Assembly (NCBI GenBank): GCA_019117005.1
Contig: DXAO01000012.1
Location: forward strand, 1 to 45,344
Source of the DNA: Candidatus Collinsella stercoripullorum
GTDB taxonomy: Bacteria > Actinomycetota > Coriobacteriia > Coriobacteriales > Coriobacteriaceae
DNA: 45,344 nt
Direction: 5' to 3'
The notes under the pieces are model-generated. The model did not search any database. It saw only the letters and a program-made list of their open reading frames with translations, and was not told the DNA's origin. Below, piece after piece: positions 1-8,434 of this stretch. The translations under genes were made by a program, and so were the position numbers. Within the stretch, counting starts at the first letter, position 1, and every line of letters begins with the position of its first letter.

Positions 1-171
1 TTGAATGTTACCCGGCAGGCACTATCGAATTGGGAGAGAGATGTTAATGAACCCGATTTAAATATGTTGAAAAAAATTTGCTTTCTTTTTGGAGTCAACA
101 TGGACGATTTTGCGAAGGAGGTAATAACAAATAGCGCAAGGGGTCGGGGCAGCAGGAGCTCACGTCGATGA
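1..171 (+). pseudogene. XRE-family HTH regulator fragment
   Basis: Reading frame 1 from the first base encodes about 43 residues of the second half of a Cro/C1-type helix-turn-helix domain. The recognition-helix pattern TRQALSNWERDVNEPDLNML is followed by LFGVNMDDFAKEV, the usual end of such domains. The start lies outside the window. The frame then runs into unrelated GC-rich sequence and stops at 169-171, so the natural C-terminus is lost or the protein is very short. The first 135 bases or so are AT-rich, unlike everything to the right, which suggests a foreign origin. It overlaps the end of the opposing threonine aldolase, which is itself broken there. An assembly join is possible. Confidence 0.6.
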
Positions 172-1027
172 CTGCGATGTTGGTGGCGACGGCACCGACG
201 AGGCGCGTATGCCGGAGTCCCGCGATGCGCTCGGCGAAGGCCCGGGCGTTCCCGTGATCCTCCGCGAGCCGCTCCACGTTGCGGCGCAGGGCGACGAGGC
301 CGGGGGCCGCGATGACGCCCGCCTGGCGCATGGCGCCCCCGAGCGCCTTGCGCATGCGCCGAACCTCGAGGATCGTGTCCTGGGGTCCGCAGACGAGCGA
401 GCCGACCGGCGCCGAAAGCCCCTTCGAGAGGCAGAACATGAGGGTGTCGACGTGCCTGCAGAGCTCCTCGGGCGCCACCTTCAGCGCGACCGCCGCGTTG
501 AACAGGCGGGCGCCGTCCATGTGGACGGGCACGCCGGCGGCGCGGGCGAGGCGGTGGATCGATTCCAGGCGCTCGGGCGGGATCGCGGCGCCTCCCGCGT
601 AGTTGTGCGTGTTCTCGACGCAGACGAGGCCGACGCCCCCTTCGGCGAGCCGCGCCTCGATATCGGCCAGGACGGGACGGCCCTGCGCGTCGTGGCGGTA
701 GGTGCGTGCCCGCATGCGACCGAAGTCGGGGTCGAACAGGTACTTCTCGCTGATGAGCAGATGCTGCTGCTCGTCGACGAGCAGGGTGGAGCCGGGCTTC
801 ACCTGGGCGAGGACGGCGGAGGTGTTCGCCATGCACCCGGAGGGCATGAGCACGGCCGCCTGCTTGCCGGTGATCCGGGCGGCGAGGTCCTCGAGCTCGT
901 TGACCGTGGGGTCCTCCCCGCGGCCGAGCTCATGGGTGCGGTCGTCATCCCCCAGCGGGGCGGTGAGGACGGCTTCGAGCATCTCCCGCGTGGGGGTGGT
1001 GAGCGTGTCGCTGCGCAGGTCGATCAT
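95..1027 (-). pseudogene. ltaE: Low-specificity L-threonine aldolase, C-terminally truncated
   Basis: PLP enzyme of the threonine aldolase family (threonine or allo-threonine to glycine and acetaldehyde). It starts at 1027 behind an AAGGAG site. Visible family features are the N-terminal IDLRSDTLTTPT, ENTHN (138-142), HMDGAR (169-174) and the PLP lysine in LSKG (K202). Homology holds to about residue 290, through VATNIAVIDVSS, and then changes to an unrelated tail (CCPDPLRYLLLPPSQNRPC). Intact members have about 340 residues, so roughly the last 50, part of the C-terminal small domain, are missing. The break falls where sequence turns AT-rich near position 135-158. Activity is doubtful. Identification is firm; whether the break is biological or an assembly join is not decided. 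Confidence 0.82.
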
Positions 1028-1157
1028 GGGGCGCTCCTTACGGCGTCTCGGCGGGTCCGCGCCCGGGCTGTTCCGCCGGGGGCGCACACCCGATTGTCGC
1101 ATGCCGCCATCCGGCCCGGTGCGGCGCCGCGCGGATGGACCGTTCGCGAAATCATCC

Positions 1158-1186
1158 TTGGCGGAAGCGCTTTAGTTTGCTACACT
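1158..1186 (+). promoter_or_regulatory. leu operon promoter
   Basis: TTGGCG at 1158-1163 and TACACT at 1181-1186 are separated by 17 bases. A TG lies one base before the -10 (TTTGCTACACT), giving an extended -10. Transcription would start near 1193, about 50 bases before the leader peptide start. Confidence 0.6.
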
Positions 1187-1243
1187 GCACTACATTGCAG
1201 TGGCGGCCGGCGGACGGCCGCATGCAACGGAAGGACGGAACGC

Positions 1244-1342
1244 ATGGCGCAGGTTACGCACAGCACGATCGGGACGGCCGGCACGGCCGCCGCCCGCACG
1301 CTGTCCCTAACCCTAGCGCTACTAGCCGCCGATGCGCGCTAG
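1244..1342 (+). CDS. leuL: Leucine leader peptide (attenuator)
   Basis: A 32-codon frame with ATG at 1244 behind AAGGACGG. Between 1301 and 1324 five of eight codons are leucine: one CTG and four CTA. CTA is a rare leucine codon in a GC-rich genome, and the leuL peptides of enteric bacteria also use clustered CTA codons. The frame ends at TAG 1340-1342, about 40 bases before a terminator-like hairpin (1385-1446) and 180 bases before leuA. Together these form the layout of transcription attenuation: shortage of charged tRNA-Leu would stall the ribosome on the CTA run and favour read-through into leuACDB. The peptide itself has no expected function. Seen: codons, hairpin, position. Inferred: mechanism. 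Confidence 0.78.
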   Translation: MAQVTHSTIGTAGTAAARTLSLTLALLAADAR

Positions 1343-1384
1343 GGTCCTTCCACCCACCGTACGGGCGATGGCCCCGAGCTTTCG

Positions 1385-1446
1385 AAGCACCCCACCGCGC
1401 ATCTGACCGCCGCCTTGCAGGGCGTGACGCGCGACGGGGTGCTTTT
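1385..1446 (+). terminator. leu attenuator terminator hairpin
   Basis: AAGCACCCC-CGCGC (from 1386) pairs with GCGCG-GGGGTGCTT (ending near 1445), with a two-base internal mismatch and a long loop, followed by TTTT. The 5' arm overlaps a competing small hairpin, GCTT TCG AAGC (1378-1388), that would occlude it. Such exclusive pairing is what an antiterminator needs, but the full alternative fold was not computed. Confidence 0.6.
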
Positions 1447-1524
1447 CCGTTTCCGATACCGACGGCACCGCCACCTCCTGCAGGCCCGAGTGAAGACGGA
1501 CGTCTCGAGCACCAGGAGGGACCC

Positions 1525-3060
1525 ATGACCAGAAAGATCGCGATCTTCGACACGACGCTGCGCGACGGCGAGCAGTCGCCCGGCGCGAGCATGAACACCG
1601 AGGAGAAGCTCATCATCGCGCGGCAGCTCATCCGCATGAACGTGGACGTCATCGAGGCGGGGTTCCCCATCTCGAGTCCGGGCGACTTCAAGAGTGTCGC
1701 CGAGATCGGCCGCATCGCGGGGGACCGCTGCACCGTCTGCGGGCTCACCCGCGCGGTGGACAAGGACATCGAGGTCGCCGCGGAGGCGCTGAAGACCGCC
1801 AAGCGGCCCCGCATCCACACCGGCCTGGGCGTGTCCCCCTCCCATCTGCGCGATAAGCTGCACCTCACGGAGGATGAGGCGATCGAGCGCGCCGTCCATG
1901 CGGTCAAGCTGGCGCGCAACTTCGTGGACGACGTGGAGTTCTACGCGGAGGACGCCGGCCGCGCCGACCAGGACTTCCTGGTCCGCATCGTCGAGGCGGC
2001 CGTGAAGGCGGGCGCGACGGTGGTGAACATCCCGGACACCACCGGCTACAACCTGCCGTGGCACTTCGGTCAGCGCATCCGCGACCTGCGCGAGCGCGTC
2101 GACGGGATCGAGGACGTGACGATCTCCGTGCATACGCACAACGACCTCGGCATGGCGACGGCGCTGGCCCTGGAGAGCGTCCGCAACGGCGCGACGCAGA
2201 TCGAGTGCACGGTCAACGGCCTGGGCGAGCGTGCGGGCAACACCTCGCTGGAAGAGGTCGTCATGGCCATCCGCATGCACGGCGAGGAGCTCGACGCCCA
2301 TACCGACATCGTGACCCAGGAGCTCACGCATGCGAGCAAGCTCGTGAGCTCGATCACGGGCATCATGGTCCAGCCCAACAAGGCGATCGTCGGCGCGAAC
2401 GCCTTCGCGCACTCCTCGGGCATCCATCAGGACGGCGTCCTCAAGGCGCGCGACACCTACGAGATCATCGACCCCGCCGACGTGGGCGCCGCCGGCTCGC
2501 AGATCATCCTGTCCGCCCGCTCCGGCCACGCCGCGCTGCGCCATCGCATGGCCGAGCTCGGCTACACGTTCAACGACGAGGAGTTCGAGGGCATCTACCA
2601 GTCCTTCCTCGAGGTCGCGGACAAGAAGAAGGAGGTCTACGACGAGGACCTGGAGTCCATCGTCCACGAGCGCGAGCGCGTGAGCACCGCGATCTGGACC
2701 CTGGGTTCCGTGCAGGTCTCCTGCGGCTTCCCGCTCACGCCGACCGCGACCCTCACCCTGGTGGACGAGGACGGCGAGGAGCACACCGTGGCGACCTACG
2801 GCACCGGCCCGGTGGATGCGGCCTACAAGGCGGTCGACGAGATCGTGCGCGTCGAGAACGACCTCTCCGAGTTCGCCATCAAGGCCATCACGCGCGGCAT
2901 CGACGCGATGGGCGAGGTCACGGTGCGCGTGACCGCTGCGAACGGCGAGGTCTACACGGGACGCGGGAGCGACAACGACATCATCGTGTCCTCGACGAAG
3001 GCCTACATCAACGCGCTGAACCGCCTGATCTCCGAGCAGCGGGAGCAGGCCGCGGAGTAG
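1525..3060 (+). CDS. leuA: 2-isopropylmalate synthase
   Basis: Catalyses the first committed step of leucine synthesis, condensing acetyl-CoA with 2-oxoisovalerate. The start at 1525 follows an AGGAGGG site. The 511-residue length fits the LeuA type 1 family. The N-terminal TIM-barrel begins with FDTTLRDGEQ (8-17), the metal ligands HTHND lie at 203-207, and GLGERAGN at 232-239. FAHSSGIHQDG follows in the linker. The C-terminal third (about 390-511) has the length and pattern of the LeuA dimer domain that binds leucine for feedback inhibition. It is the first structural gene after the leader peptide and attenuator and is followed by leuC, leuD and leuB on the same strand. Nothing appears broken. 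Confidence 0.97.
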   Translation: MTRKIAIFDTTLRDGEQSPGASMNTEEKLIIARQLIRMNVDVIEAGFPISSPGDFKSVAEIGRIAGDRCTVCGLTRAVDKDIEVAAEALKTAKRPRIHTGLGVSPSHLRDKLHLTEDEAIERAVHAVKLARNFVDDVEFYAEDAGRADQDFLVRIVEAAVKAGATVVNIPDTTGYNLPWHFGQRIRDLRERVDGIEDVTISVHTHNDLGMATALALESVRNGATQIECTVNGLGERAGNTSLEEVVMAIRMHGEELDAHTDIVTQELTHASKLVSSITGIMVQPNKAIVGANAFAHSSGIHQDGVLKARDTYEIIDPADVGAAGSQIILSARSGHAALRHRMAELGYTFNDEEFEGIYQSFLEVADKKKEVYDEDLESIVHERERVSTAIWTLGSVQVSCGFPLTPTATLTLVDEDGEEHTVATYGTGPVDAAYKAVDEIVRVENDLSEFAIKAITRGIDAMGEVTVRVTAANGEVYTGRGSDNDIIVSSTKAYINALNRLISEQREQAAE

Positions 3061-3293
3061 CGGGGCCGACCGGGCTCGCGGATGCTCGCCCCTCGCCGGC
3101 CCTCGCGCTTCGCGCTGCGGGAAGGCTCGGGACGAAGCATCCGCAAGCCCCAACGCTTGACGGAGTGATTGAACGGATAGTGAATGCCGGCTCCGCTGAT
3201 TCGCGCTGAGCGATTCCGCAGGCCGAAGGCCGAGGACCAGCGAAGCGCGAACCAGCGGGGCCCTGAGAAGAGAGACGGAAAGGAACGACGGCT
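3061..3293 (+). other. leuA-leuC intergenic spacer with stem-loop
   Basis: No gene was found. GCGGATGCT (3078-3086) is matched by AGCATCCGC (3136-3144), and an inner GCGCTTCGCGC loop lies between them, so the transcript can fold into a long stem. No U-tract follows, so it is not a standard terminator. It may mark RNA processing between leuA and leuC. Confidence 0.4.
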
Positions 3294-4559
3294 ATGCCAC
3301 GACCCATGACTGTTGCCGAGAAGATCCTGGCGGCCCATGCCGGGCTCGAGGAGGTGCGCCCGGGGCAGCTCGTCGAGTGCGACCTCGACATCGTGCTCGC
3401 CAACGACATCACCGCGCCCATCGCCATCGACGTCTTCCACGAGCTGGGAGCCGAGCGCGTCTTCGACCGCGACCGCGTCTGCCTCGTGCCGGACCACTAC
3501 GCGCCCAACAAGGACATCAAGAGCGCCGAGCAGACCAAGAAGATGCGCGATTTCGCCCATGAGCAGCGGATCACCCATTACTGGGAGCAGGGCTGCGCGG
3601 GCATCGAGCACGCGCTGCTGCCCGAGACGGGCACCGTGGTGCCGGGAGACCTCATCATCGGCGCCGACTCGCACACCTGCACCTACGGCGCGCTCGGCGC
3701 GTTCTCCACGGGCGTGGGCTCCACCGACGCCGGCGTGGGCCTCGCCACGGGCCGCGCCTGGTTCAAGGTCCCGCCAACCATCCGCTTCGAGATCGACGGC
3801 GAGCTCGCCGACGGGGCGAGCGCCAAGGACATCATCCTGCACATCATCGGTCTGATCGGCGTCGACGGGGCCCTGTACCAGGCCATGGAGTTCGCCGGCT
3901 CGACCATCGGCTCCCTGTCGATGGAGGGTCGCATGACCATCTCCAACATGGCGATCGAGGCGGGCGGCAAGGCCGGCATCATGGAGGTCGACGACGTGGC
4001 GCGCGCGTGGCTGAAGGACCGCTGCCAGCGCCCCTACGTCGAGTACCACGCCGACGAGGACGCCGAGTACGCGCAGGTCATCCATATCGACGCGGCGGAC
4101 ATCAAGCCCTGCGTCTCCTGGCCGCACCTTCCCTCCAACACCCATCCGGTGAGCGAGTCCACGCATATCGCCGTGGACCAGGCGGTCATCGGCAGCTGCA
4201 CCAACGGGCGCATCGAGGACATGCGCGCCGCGGCGGAGGTGCTCGCCGGCCGCCGGGTGAACGAGAACGTCCGCTGCATCGTCATCCCCGCCACGCAGGC
4301 GGTGTTCAAGCAGTGCATGGCGGAGGGCCTCGCCGACATCTTCATCGATGCCGGCTGCGTGTTCTCCACGCCCACCTGCGGCCCCTGCTTGGGAGGGTAC
4401 ATGGGAATCCTCGCCGCGGGCGAGCGCTGCGTGTCCACCACGAACCGCAACTTCGTGGGGCGCATGGGCGACCCGACCTCCGAGGTGTACCTGGCGAGCC
4501 CGGCGGTCGCGGCGGCGAGCGCCGTGGCGGGCCATATCGCCGCCCCGTCCGACCTCTAG
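3294..4559 (+). CDS. leuC: 3-isopropylmalate dehydratase large subunit
   Basis: Large subunit of isopropylmalate isomerase, an aconitase-family Fe-S enzyme that acts with LeuD. It has 421 residues, the size of the shorter LeuC type found in many anaerobes and archaea. Cluster ligands are visible as GSCTNG (C302) and CGPC (C362 and C365). The substrate-loop motifs DHYAPNKD and GADSHTCTYGALG are present. A GGAAAGGAACG site precedes the ATG. It lies in the leu operon with leuD 114 bases downstream. Shorter LeuC types are sometimes called homoaconitase-like, but the operon context supports leucine synthesis. Confidence 0.95.
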   Translation: MPRPMTVAEKILAAHAGLEEVRPGQLVECDLDIVLANDITAPIAIDVFHELGAERVFDRDRVCLVPDHYAPNKDIKSAEQTKKMRDFAHEQRITHYWEQGCAGIEHALLPETGTVVPGDLIIGADSHTCTYGALGAFSTGVGSTDAGVGLATGRAWFKVPPTIRFEIDGELADGASAKDIILHIIGLIGVDGALYQAMEFAGSTIGSLSMEGRMTISNMAIEAGGKAGIMEVDDVARAWLKDRCQRPYVEYHADEDAEYAQVIHIDAADIKPCVSWPHLPSNTHPVSESTHIAVDQAVIGSCTNGRIEDMRAAAEVLAGRRVNENVRCIVIPATQAVFKQCMAEGLADIFIDAGCVFSTPTCGPCLGGYMGILAAGERCVSTTNRNFVGRMGDPTSEVYLASPAVAAASAVAGHIAAPSDL

Positions 4560-4673
4560 CCCGCGGCGGGGACGCGCCCGCGCCGCGACGCGCCGCCGGA
4601 CCGGCGCGCGGACGGGGCGGGCGCCGTGCCGCCGAGCACCTAGACCTGCGACCATCCAGCAAGGAGCCTAACC

Positions 4674-5180
4674 ATGAACTTCGAGGGAACCGTCTTCCGG
4701 TACGGGCGCGACGTCGATACCGACGTCATCATCCCGGCGCGCTATCTCAACAGCTCCGACCATGCGCACCTGGCGGCGCATGCCATGGAGGACATCGACC
4801 CGACCTTCGCCGAGCGCGTCCAGCCCGGCGACATCATCGTCGCCGAGGAGAACTTCGGCTGCGGATCGTCGCGCGAGCACGCGCCGGTCGCCATCAAGGC
4901 GGCGGGCGTGTCCTGCGTCATCGCCAAGAGCTTCGCGCGCATCTTCTACCGCAACGCGATCAACGTGGGCCTGCCCATCATGGAGTGCCCCTCCGCGGTC
5001 GACGCCATCGCCGACGGCGCGCGCGTGGCGGTCGACACCGATACCGGCACGATCGCGAACCTGGATACGGGCGAGACGTTCACCGCCGAGCCCTTCCCGC
5101 CGTTCATCGCCGAGATCATCGAGGCCGGGGGGCTCGTCGAGCGCACGCGGCGCAAGCTCGCCGCCGAATCGGGGCGCTAG
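4674..5180 (+). CDS. leuD: 3-isopropylmalate dehydratase small subunit
   Basis: Swivelling-domain subunit that completes isopropylmalate isomerase with LeuC. The 168-residue length is typical. [13 protein letters not shown] near the N-terminus and the active-site motif GCGSSREHA (62-70) are family hallmarks. The start has an AAGGAGCC site nine bases upstream. It is separated from leuC by a GC-rich spacer with no gene and from leuB by 64 bases. It is co-directional with the rest of the leu operon. Confidence 0.95.
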   Translation: MNFEGTVFRYGRDVDTDVIIPARYLNSSDHAHLAAHAMEDIDPTFAERVQPGDIIVAEENFGCGSSREHAPVAIKAAGVSCVIAKSFARIFYRNAINVGLPIMECPSAVDAIADGARVAVDTDTGTIANLDTGETFTAEPFPPFIAEIIEAGGLVERTRRKLAAESGR

Positions 5181-5244
5181 CCCGTACGGGCGGCGCCCCG
5201 TGGGGATGCCCCGCGGGGCGGCCGACGAACCGCAAGGAGGACAC

Positions 5245-6411
5245 ATGCCATTGGACAACCCGTTCGCAGCGGGCCCGAGCTCGCTTGATTGGAGCTGCAA
5301 CGTGAAGAAGACCTACCGCATCTGCTGCCTGCCCGGCGACGGGATCGGGCCGGAGATCATCGCCGAGGGGAAGAAGGTGCTCGACGCCGTCGGGCGGCGC
5401 CACGGCGTCGAGTTCGCCTGCGAGGACGCCCTGATCGGCGGCTGCGCGATCGACGCGACCGGCGACCCCCTGCCCGACGAGACGCTCGACGCGGCCCGCG
5501 CCGCGGACGCCGTGCTGCTCGCCGCGGTGGGCGGCCCGAAGTGGGACACCACCGATCCCGCCGCCCCGCGCCCGGAGCAGGGGCTGCTCAAGATCCGCAA
5601 GGAGCTGGGGCTCTACACCAACCTCCGCCCGGTGCAGATCTTCTCGGCGCTCGCCGGGGCGTCGACCCTGCGCCCGGAGATCGTCGACGGCGTGGACATG
5701 ATGATCGTGCGCGAGCTCACGGGCGGTCTGTACTTCGGCCGCCGCGAGCGCTTCTACGAGGAGGCGGGCGCGGGTGCGGACGGCGCGCCCGGGCAGCGCG
5801 CGTACGACACGCTCGAGTACCGCGAGTACGAGGTCGAGCGCATCGCGCGCCAGGCGTTCGAGGCGGCCCGCCGGCGCCGGGGTAAGGTGTCGAGCGTGGA
5901 CAAGGCCAACGTGCTGGAGACGAGCCGCATGTGGCGCGAGGTCGTCCACCGCGTGCACGACGCCGACTATGCGGACGTGGAGCTCGAGGACGTGCTCGTG
6001 GACAACGCCGCCATGCAGCTCATCAACCGCCCTGCGGACTTCGACGTCGTGGTGACCGAGAACATGTTCGGCGACATCCTCTCCGACGAGGCGGCTCAGA
6101 TCACCGGCTCGCTCGGCATGCTCGCGAGCGCGAGCCTGGGCGACGGCGTCGCGCTGTACGAGCCGAGCCACGGCAGCGCGCCGGATATCGCCGGGCAGGG
6201 GATCGCCAACCCGCTCGCGCAGATCCTCTCCGTCGAGATGATGCTGCGCTACAGCCTCGACATGGGCGAGGCGGCCGACGAGGTGCGCGCCGCGGTGACC
6301 GCGGTGCTCGACGACGGCCTGCGCACGCGCGACATCGCGGACGGGTCGACGCCCGCGGAACGCGTGCTCGGCACCGCCGCCATGGGAGATGCGGTGGTGG
6401 CACGGCTGTAG
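5245..6411 (+). CDS. leuB: 3-isopropylmalate dehydrogenase
   Basis: Oxidatively decarboxylates 3-isopropylmalate with NAD+, the third leucine-specific step. The chosen start at 5245 has a perfect AAGGAGG and gives 388 residues. That is about 20 more than the core enzyme, which begins at [14 protein letters not shown] (residues 24-37). A GTG at 5302 would remove the extension but has a poorer site. Other family segments are [11 protein letters not shown], the ELTGGLYFG loop, the [13 protein letters not shown] helix, and the metal/coenzyme regions [13 protein letters not shown] and [13 protein letters not shown]. It is last in the operon, followed within 45 bases by a strong terminator. Confidence 0.95.
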   Translation: MPLDNPFAAGPSSLDWSCNVKKTYRICCLPGDGIGPEIIAEGKKVLDAVGRRHGVEFACEDALIGGCAIDATGDPLPDETLDAARAADAVLLAAVGGPKWDTTDPAAPRPEQGLLKIRKELGLYTNLRPVQIFSALAGASTLRPEIVDGVDMMIVRELTGGLYFGRRERFYEEAGAGADGAPGQRAYDTLEYREYEVERIARQAFEAARRRRGKVSSVDKANVLETSRMWREVVHRVHDADYADVELEDVLVDNAAMQLINRPADFDVVVTENMFGDILSDEAAQITGSLGMLASASLGDGVALYEPSHGSAPDIAGQGIANPLAQILSVEMMLRYSLDMGEAADEVRAAVTAVLDDGLRTRDIADGSTPAERVLGTAAMGDAVVARL

Positions 6412-6455
6412 CCGGTCGTGCGGCGAAGGGCCGCATCGGGACAGATCGCTCGGAG

Positions 6456-6491
6456 ACGGGGTCTCGCACATGGTGCGGGGCCCCGTTTTTT
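6456..6491 (+). terminator. Intrinsic terminator of the leu operon
   Basis: ACGGGGTCTCGCAC pairs with GTGCGGGGCCCCGT (two G-U pairs) around an ATG loop and is followed by six T residues. It ends transcription about 45-80 bases after leuB. Confidence 0.9.
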
Positions 6492-6501
6492 CGTCGGGGC
6501 G

Positions 6502-6571
6502 CGGCGCCCCGCTCGTGCGCGCCGGCCTCCCGACGCGGCACGGCGCCCCGTTCATGCGCGCCGGCCTCCCG
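6502..6571. repeat. 31-bp direct repeat, two copies
   Basis: A 31-bp GC-rich unit at 6502-6532 recurs at 6541-6571 with two substitutions and a 39-bp period. Both copies contain GCGCGCCGGCCTCCCG. It lies between the leu terminator and the MerR-like gene. The rest of 6492-6869 shows no convincing gene. Confidence 0.75.
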
Positions 6572-6869
6572 TTCGCCGGGCGGACGGCGAAAAGGAGCCC
6601 GAATTCAGTTGGCAGCTGAGGAAACGAAGCGCCCGGCTCGCGAAAATCGCAAGCGTTCTTCTGGAAGGGCCCGCCGAGAGGGCGGTGCCGAGGATCTCCA
6701 GAAAGGAGGAGCGATGGAACGGGAGCGGGATCTGCTTCGCGCGGGGACGCGGCGCCTCCGGGCGTGGCCGGCCGCGGCGCCATCCCTCATCGGTGCGGTC
6801 GGGGGATCTCCCGCCGCCCTTGCCGCCCGGAAACCGGGCGGTACAGCATGGGGTGCGGGGGAGGTGCCT

Positions 6870-7829
6870 ATGTGGAAACGGTCGCAGGTGGAACAGCTCA
6901 CGGGGCTCACACGTCATACGATCCAGGATCTGTGCAATCCCAACACGGCGGGGGACGGCCTGGGGTTCTGGAGGCCGGCGGTGTCCAAGCCGGGCTACTC
7001 GCGCTTCGATGAGGGCGACCTGCTGGCGTTCTACCTCGTACGGCAGCTCACCAAGGCGGGCTTCACGCTCAGGGAGGTCGAGCCCGCCGTGTTCGATCTG
7101 CTCGAGACGGACGATGCGTTCGCGCTGACGGTCCGTGCGAAGGAGTCGAGGCTCCGGGCGCGCAGGTCGGAGTTGGACGGCAAGCTCGATGCGCTCGCGT
7201 GCCTCGAGCGCGCAGCGGCCCATGAGGTCGGCGAACGGCTCCTCTCGGTGATGGAGGAGGCGTTGCTGCGCAGCGCGGGGCGCGCGGTCATGGCGGCGGG
7301 GAAGCGGGATGCCGCGCACCCCGATATCGCCGGCGTCCATGACGCGCTGGATGGGCTCGTTCGGCAGATGCTCCTCGTCCTGCGCGGAGAGGATGCGGGT
7401 CCGGCGTTCGACGTCCTGCGGCGGCGCATCGGCGAGCTTGCGTCCGACGACCCCGAGAGCCCGTCTGCCGAGCATGCCCTCTGGGAGCTGGTGGACGCGT
7501 TGCAGTACGGAGGGGCCGCATCGGCGCGCGTCGCCGATGCGGCGGCGGTGCGTGCGTCGGCGGAGGAGCACGGCGTCTGGGCGCAGGGTCCCGCGGATGC
7601 GCCTGCAGACGAGGGGGAACCGGGCGACGGGGAGCTTCGGTTCCGCGGAGGCGACCGTCTTGCCATGCGCGCGCTCGCCCGGTTTCTGAAGGAGGCGGAG
7701 AACGGCGTTCCGGTCGAGCTCGTGTTCGGGGAAGGCTCGTTCTCGTTTCTCGCGCGCGCCGCGGCGGCGTGCGCGGATCGATTCGATGAGGAGGTACACG
7801 ATGACGGAGGAGACGGTTCGGATGGGTGA
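6870..7829 (+). CDS. MerR-family transcriptional regulator
   Basis: A DNA-binding domain at the extreme N-terminus has the MerR pattern: MWKRSQVEQLTGLTRHTIQ, a winged segment near WRPAVSKPGYSRFDEGDL, then a helical region (LVRQLTKAGFTLREV). The remaining 230 residues are helical and charged and do not match a ligand domain I recognise. The start at 6870 has GGAGG five bases upstream and places the helix-turn-helix at the N-terminus. An in-frame ATG at 6714 also has a perfect AAAGGAGG and would add 52 low-complexity residues, so two initiation sites are possible. The stop overlaps the next gene by 29 bases, so the two are translated as a unit. The ligand is unknown. Confidence 0.75.
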   Translation: MWKRSQVEQLTGLTRHTIQDLCNPNTAGDGLGFWRPAVSKPGYSRFDEGDLLAFYLVRQLTKAGFTLREVEPAVFDLLETDDAFALTVRAKESRLRARRSELDGKLDALACLERAAAHEVGERLLSVMEEALLRSAGRAVMAAGKRDAAHPDIAGVHDALDGLVRQMLLVLRGEDAGPAFDVLRRRIGELASDDPESPSAEHALWELVDALQYGGAASARVADAAAVRASAEEHGVWAQGPADAPADEGEPGDGELRFRGGDRLAMRALARFLKEAENGVPVELVFGEGSFSFLARAAAACADRFDEEVHDDGGDGSDG

Positions 7830-8367
7830 GGGGACGCGGACGGGGGCGACGTCGCACCGTATGCTTGCAGCGCGCATCGGCATGGTGCTCGGCGCGCTCA
7901 TGCTGGTCGCGGCGTTCTTCCTGCCGTGGGGCGCGGCGGATGGCGAATGGCGCGACGCCGCGGCGGCGACGCCGGATGCGATATTCTACGAGCCGACCGG
8001 CATGACGGTCGCGGATGCCGCCGATATCTCGCTGCTGGAGTACGCGCAGGTCTACGCCTCCATGGATGGGGCGTGGGCGGTCTACACGGCGATCATGTAC
8101 GCGACGGCGGGCGTCTCCGTCCTCGCGCTGATCCTGGCCGCGCTCGGCAAGCCCTGGGGTGCGAGCGTGCTCGCCCTGGTCGCGGTGGCGGGGTCGCGGC
8201 TGCTGGCCTGGGATTTCCAGGACCGCGGCGTACTGCCCGGGACCACGCACGATTGGGGGGTCGCACCCGCCGTCTACATCGCCGGGGGCGTCATCCTGCT
8301 CGCCGCGGCGATATGGACGATCGTCATGAGAAGGAAGGCGAAGGCGGCTCAGGCCGACCAAGGCTGA
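7801..8367 (+). CDS. Small integral membrane protein, unknown function
   Basis: A 188-residue protein with about four hydrophobic segments: MVLGALMLVAAFFLPWGA, a segment around YTAIMYATAGVSVLALILAAL, ASVLALVAVAGSRLLAW and VYIAGGVILLAAAIWTIVM. It ends in a basic tail (RRKAKAAQ). The start at 7801 is supported by GGAGGT. The gene overlaps the preceding regulator and lies 67 bases before the lipoprotein, so the three probably act together at the envelope. I do not recognise a family. Confidence 0.7.
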   Translation: MTEETVRMGEGTRTGATSHRMLAARIGMVLGALMLVAAFFLPWGAADGEWRDAAAATPDAIFYEPTGMTVADAADISLLEYAQVYASMDGAWAVYTAIMYATAGVSVLALILAALGKPWGASVLALVAVAGSRLLAWDFQDRGVLPGTTHDWGVAPAVYIAGGVILLAAAIWTIVMRRKAKAAQADQG

Positions 8368-8434
8368 AAAAGGGCCTGACGACAGGAAGCCGCCAAGCGA
8401 TGGCGGATGGATCGATAACCAAGGAGGTTGCATC

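Noticed and set aside
3003..4655. Minus-strand 550-residue frame opposite leuC
   Set aside because: Shadow of leuC with repetitive Arg/His/Gly composition.
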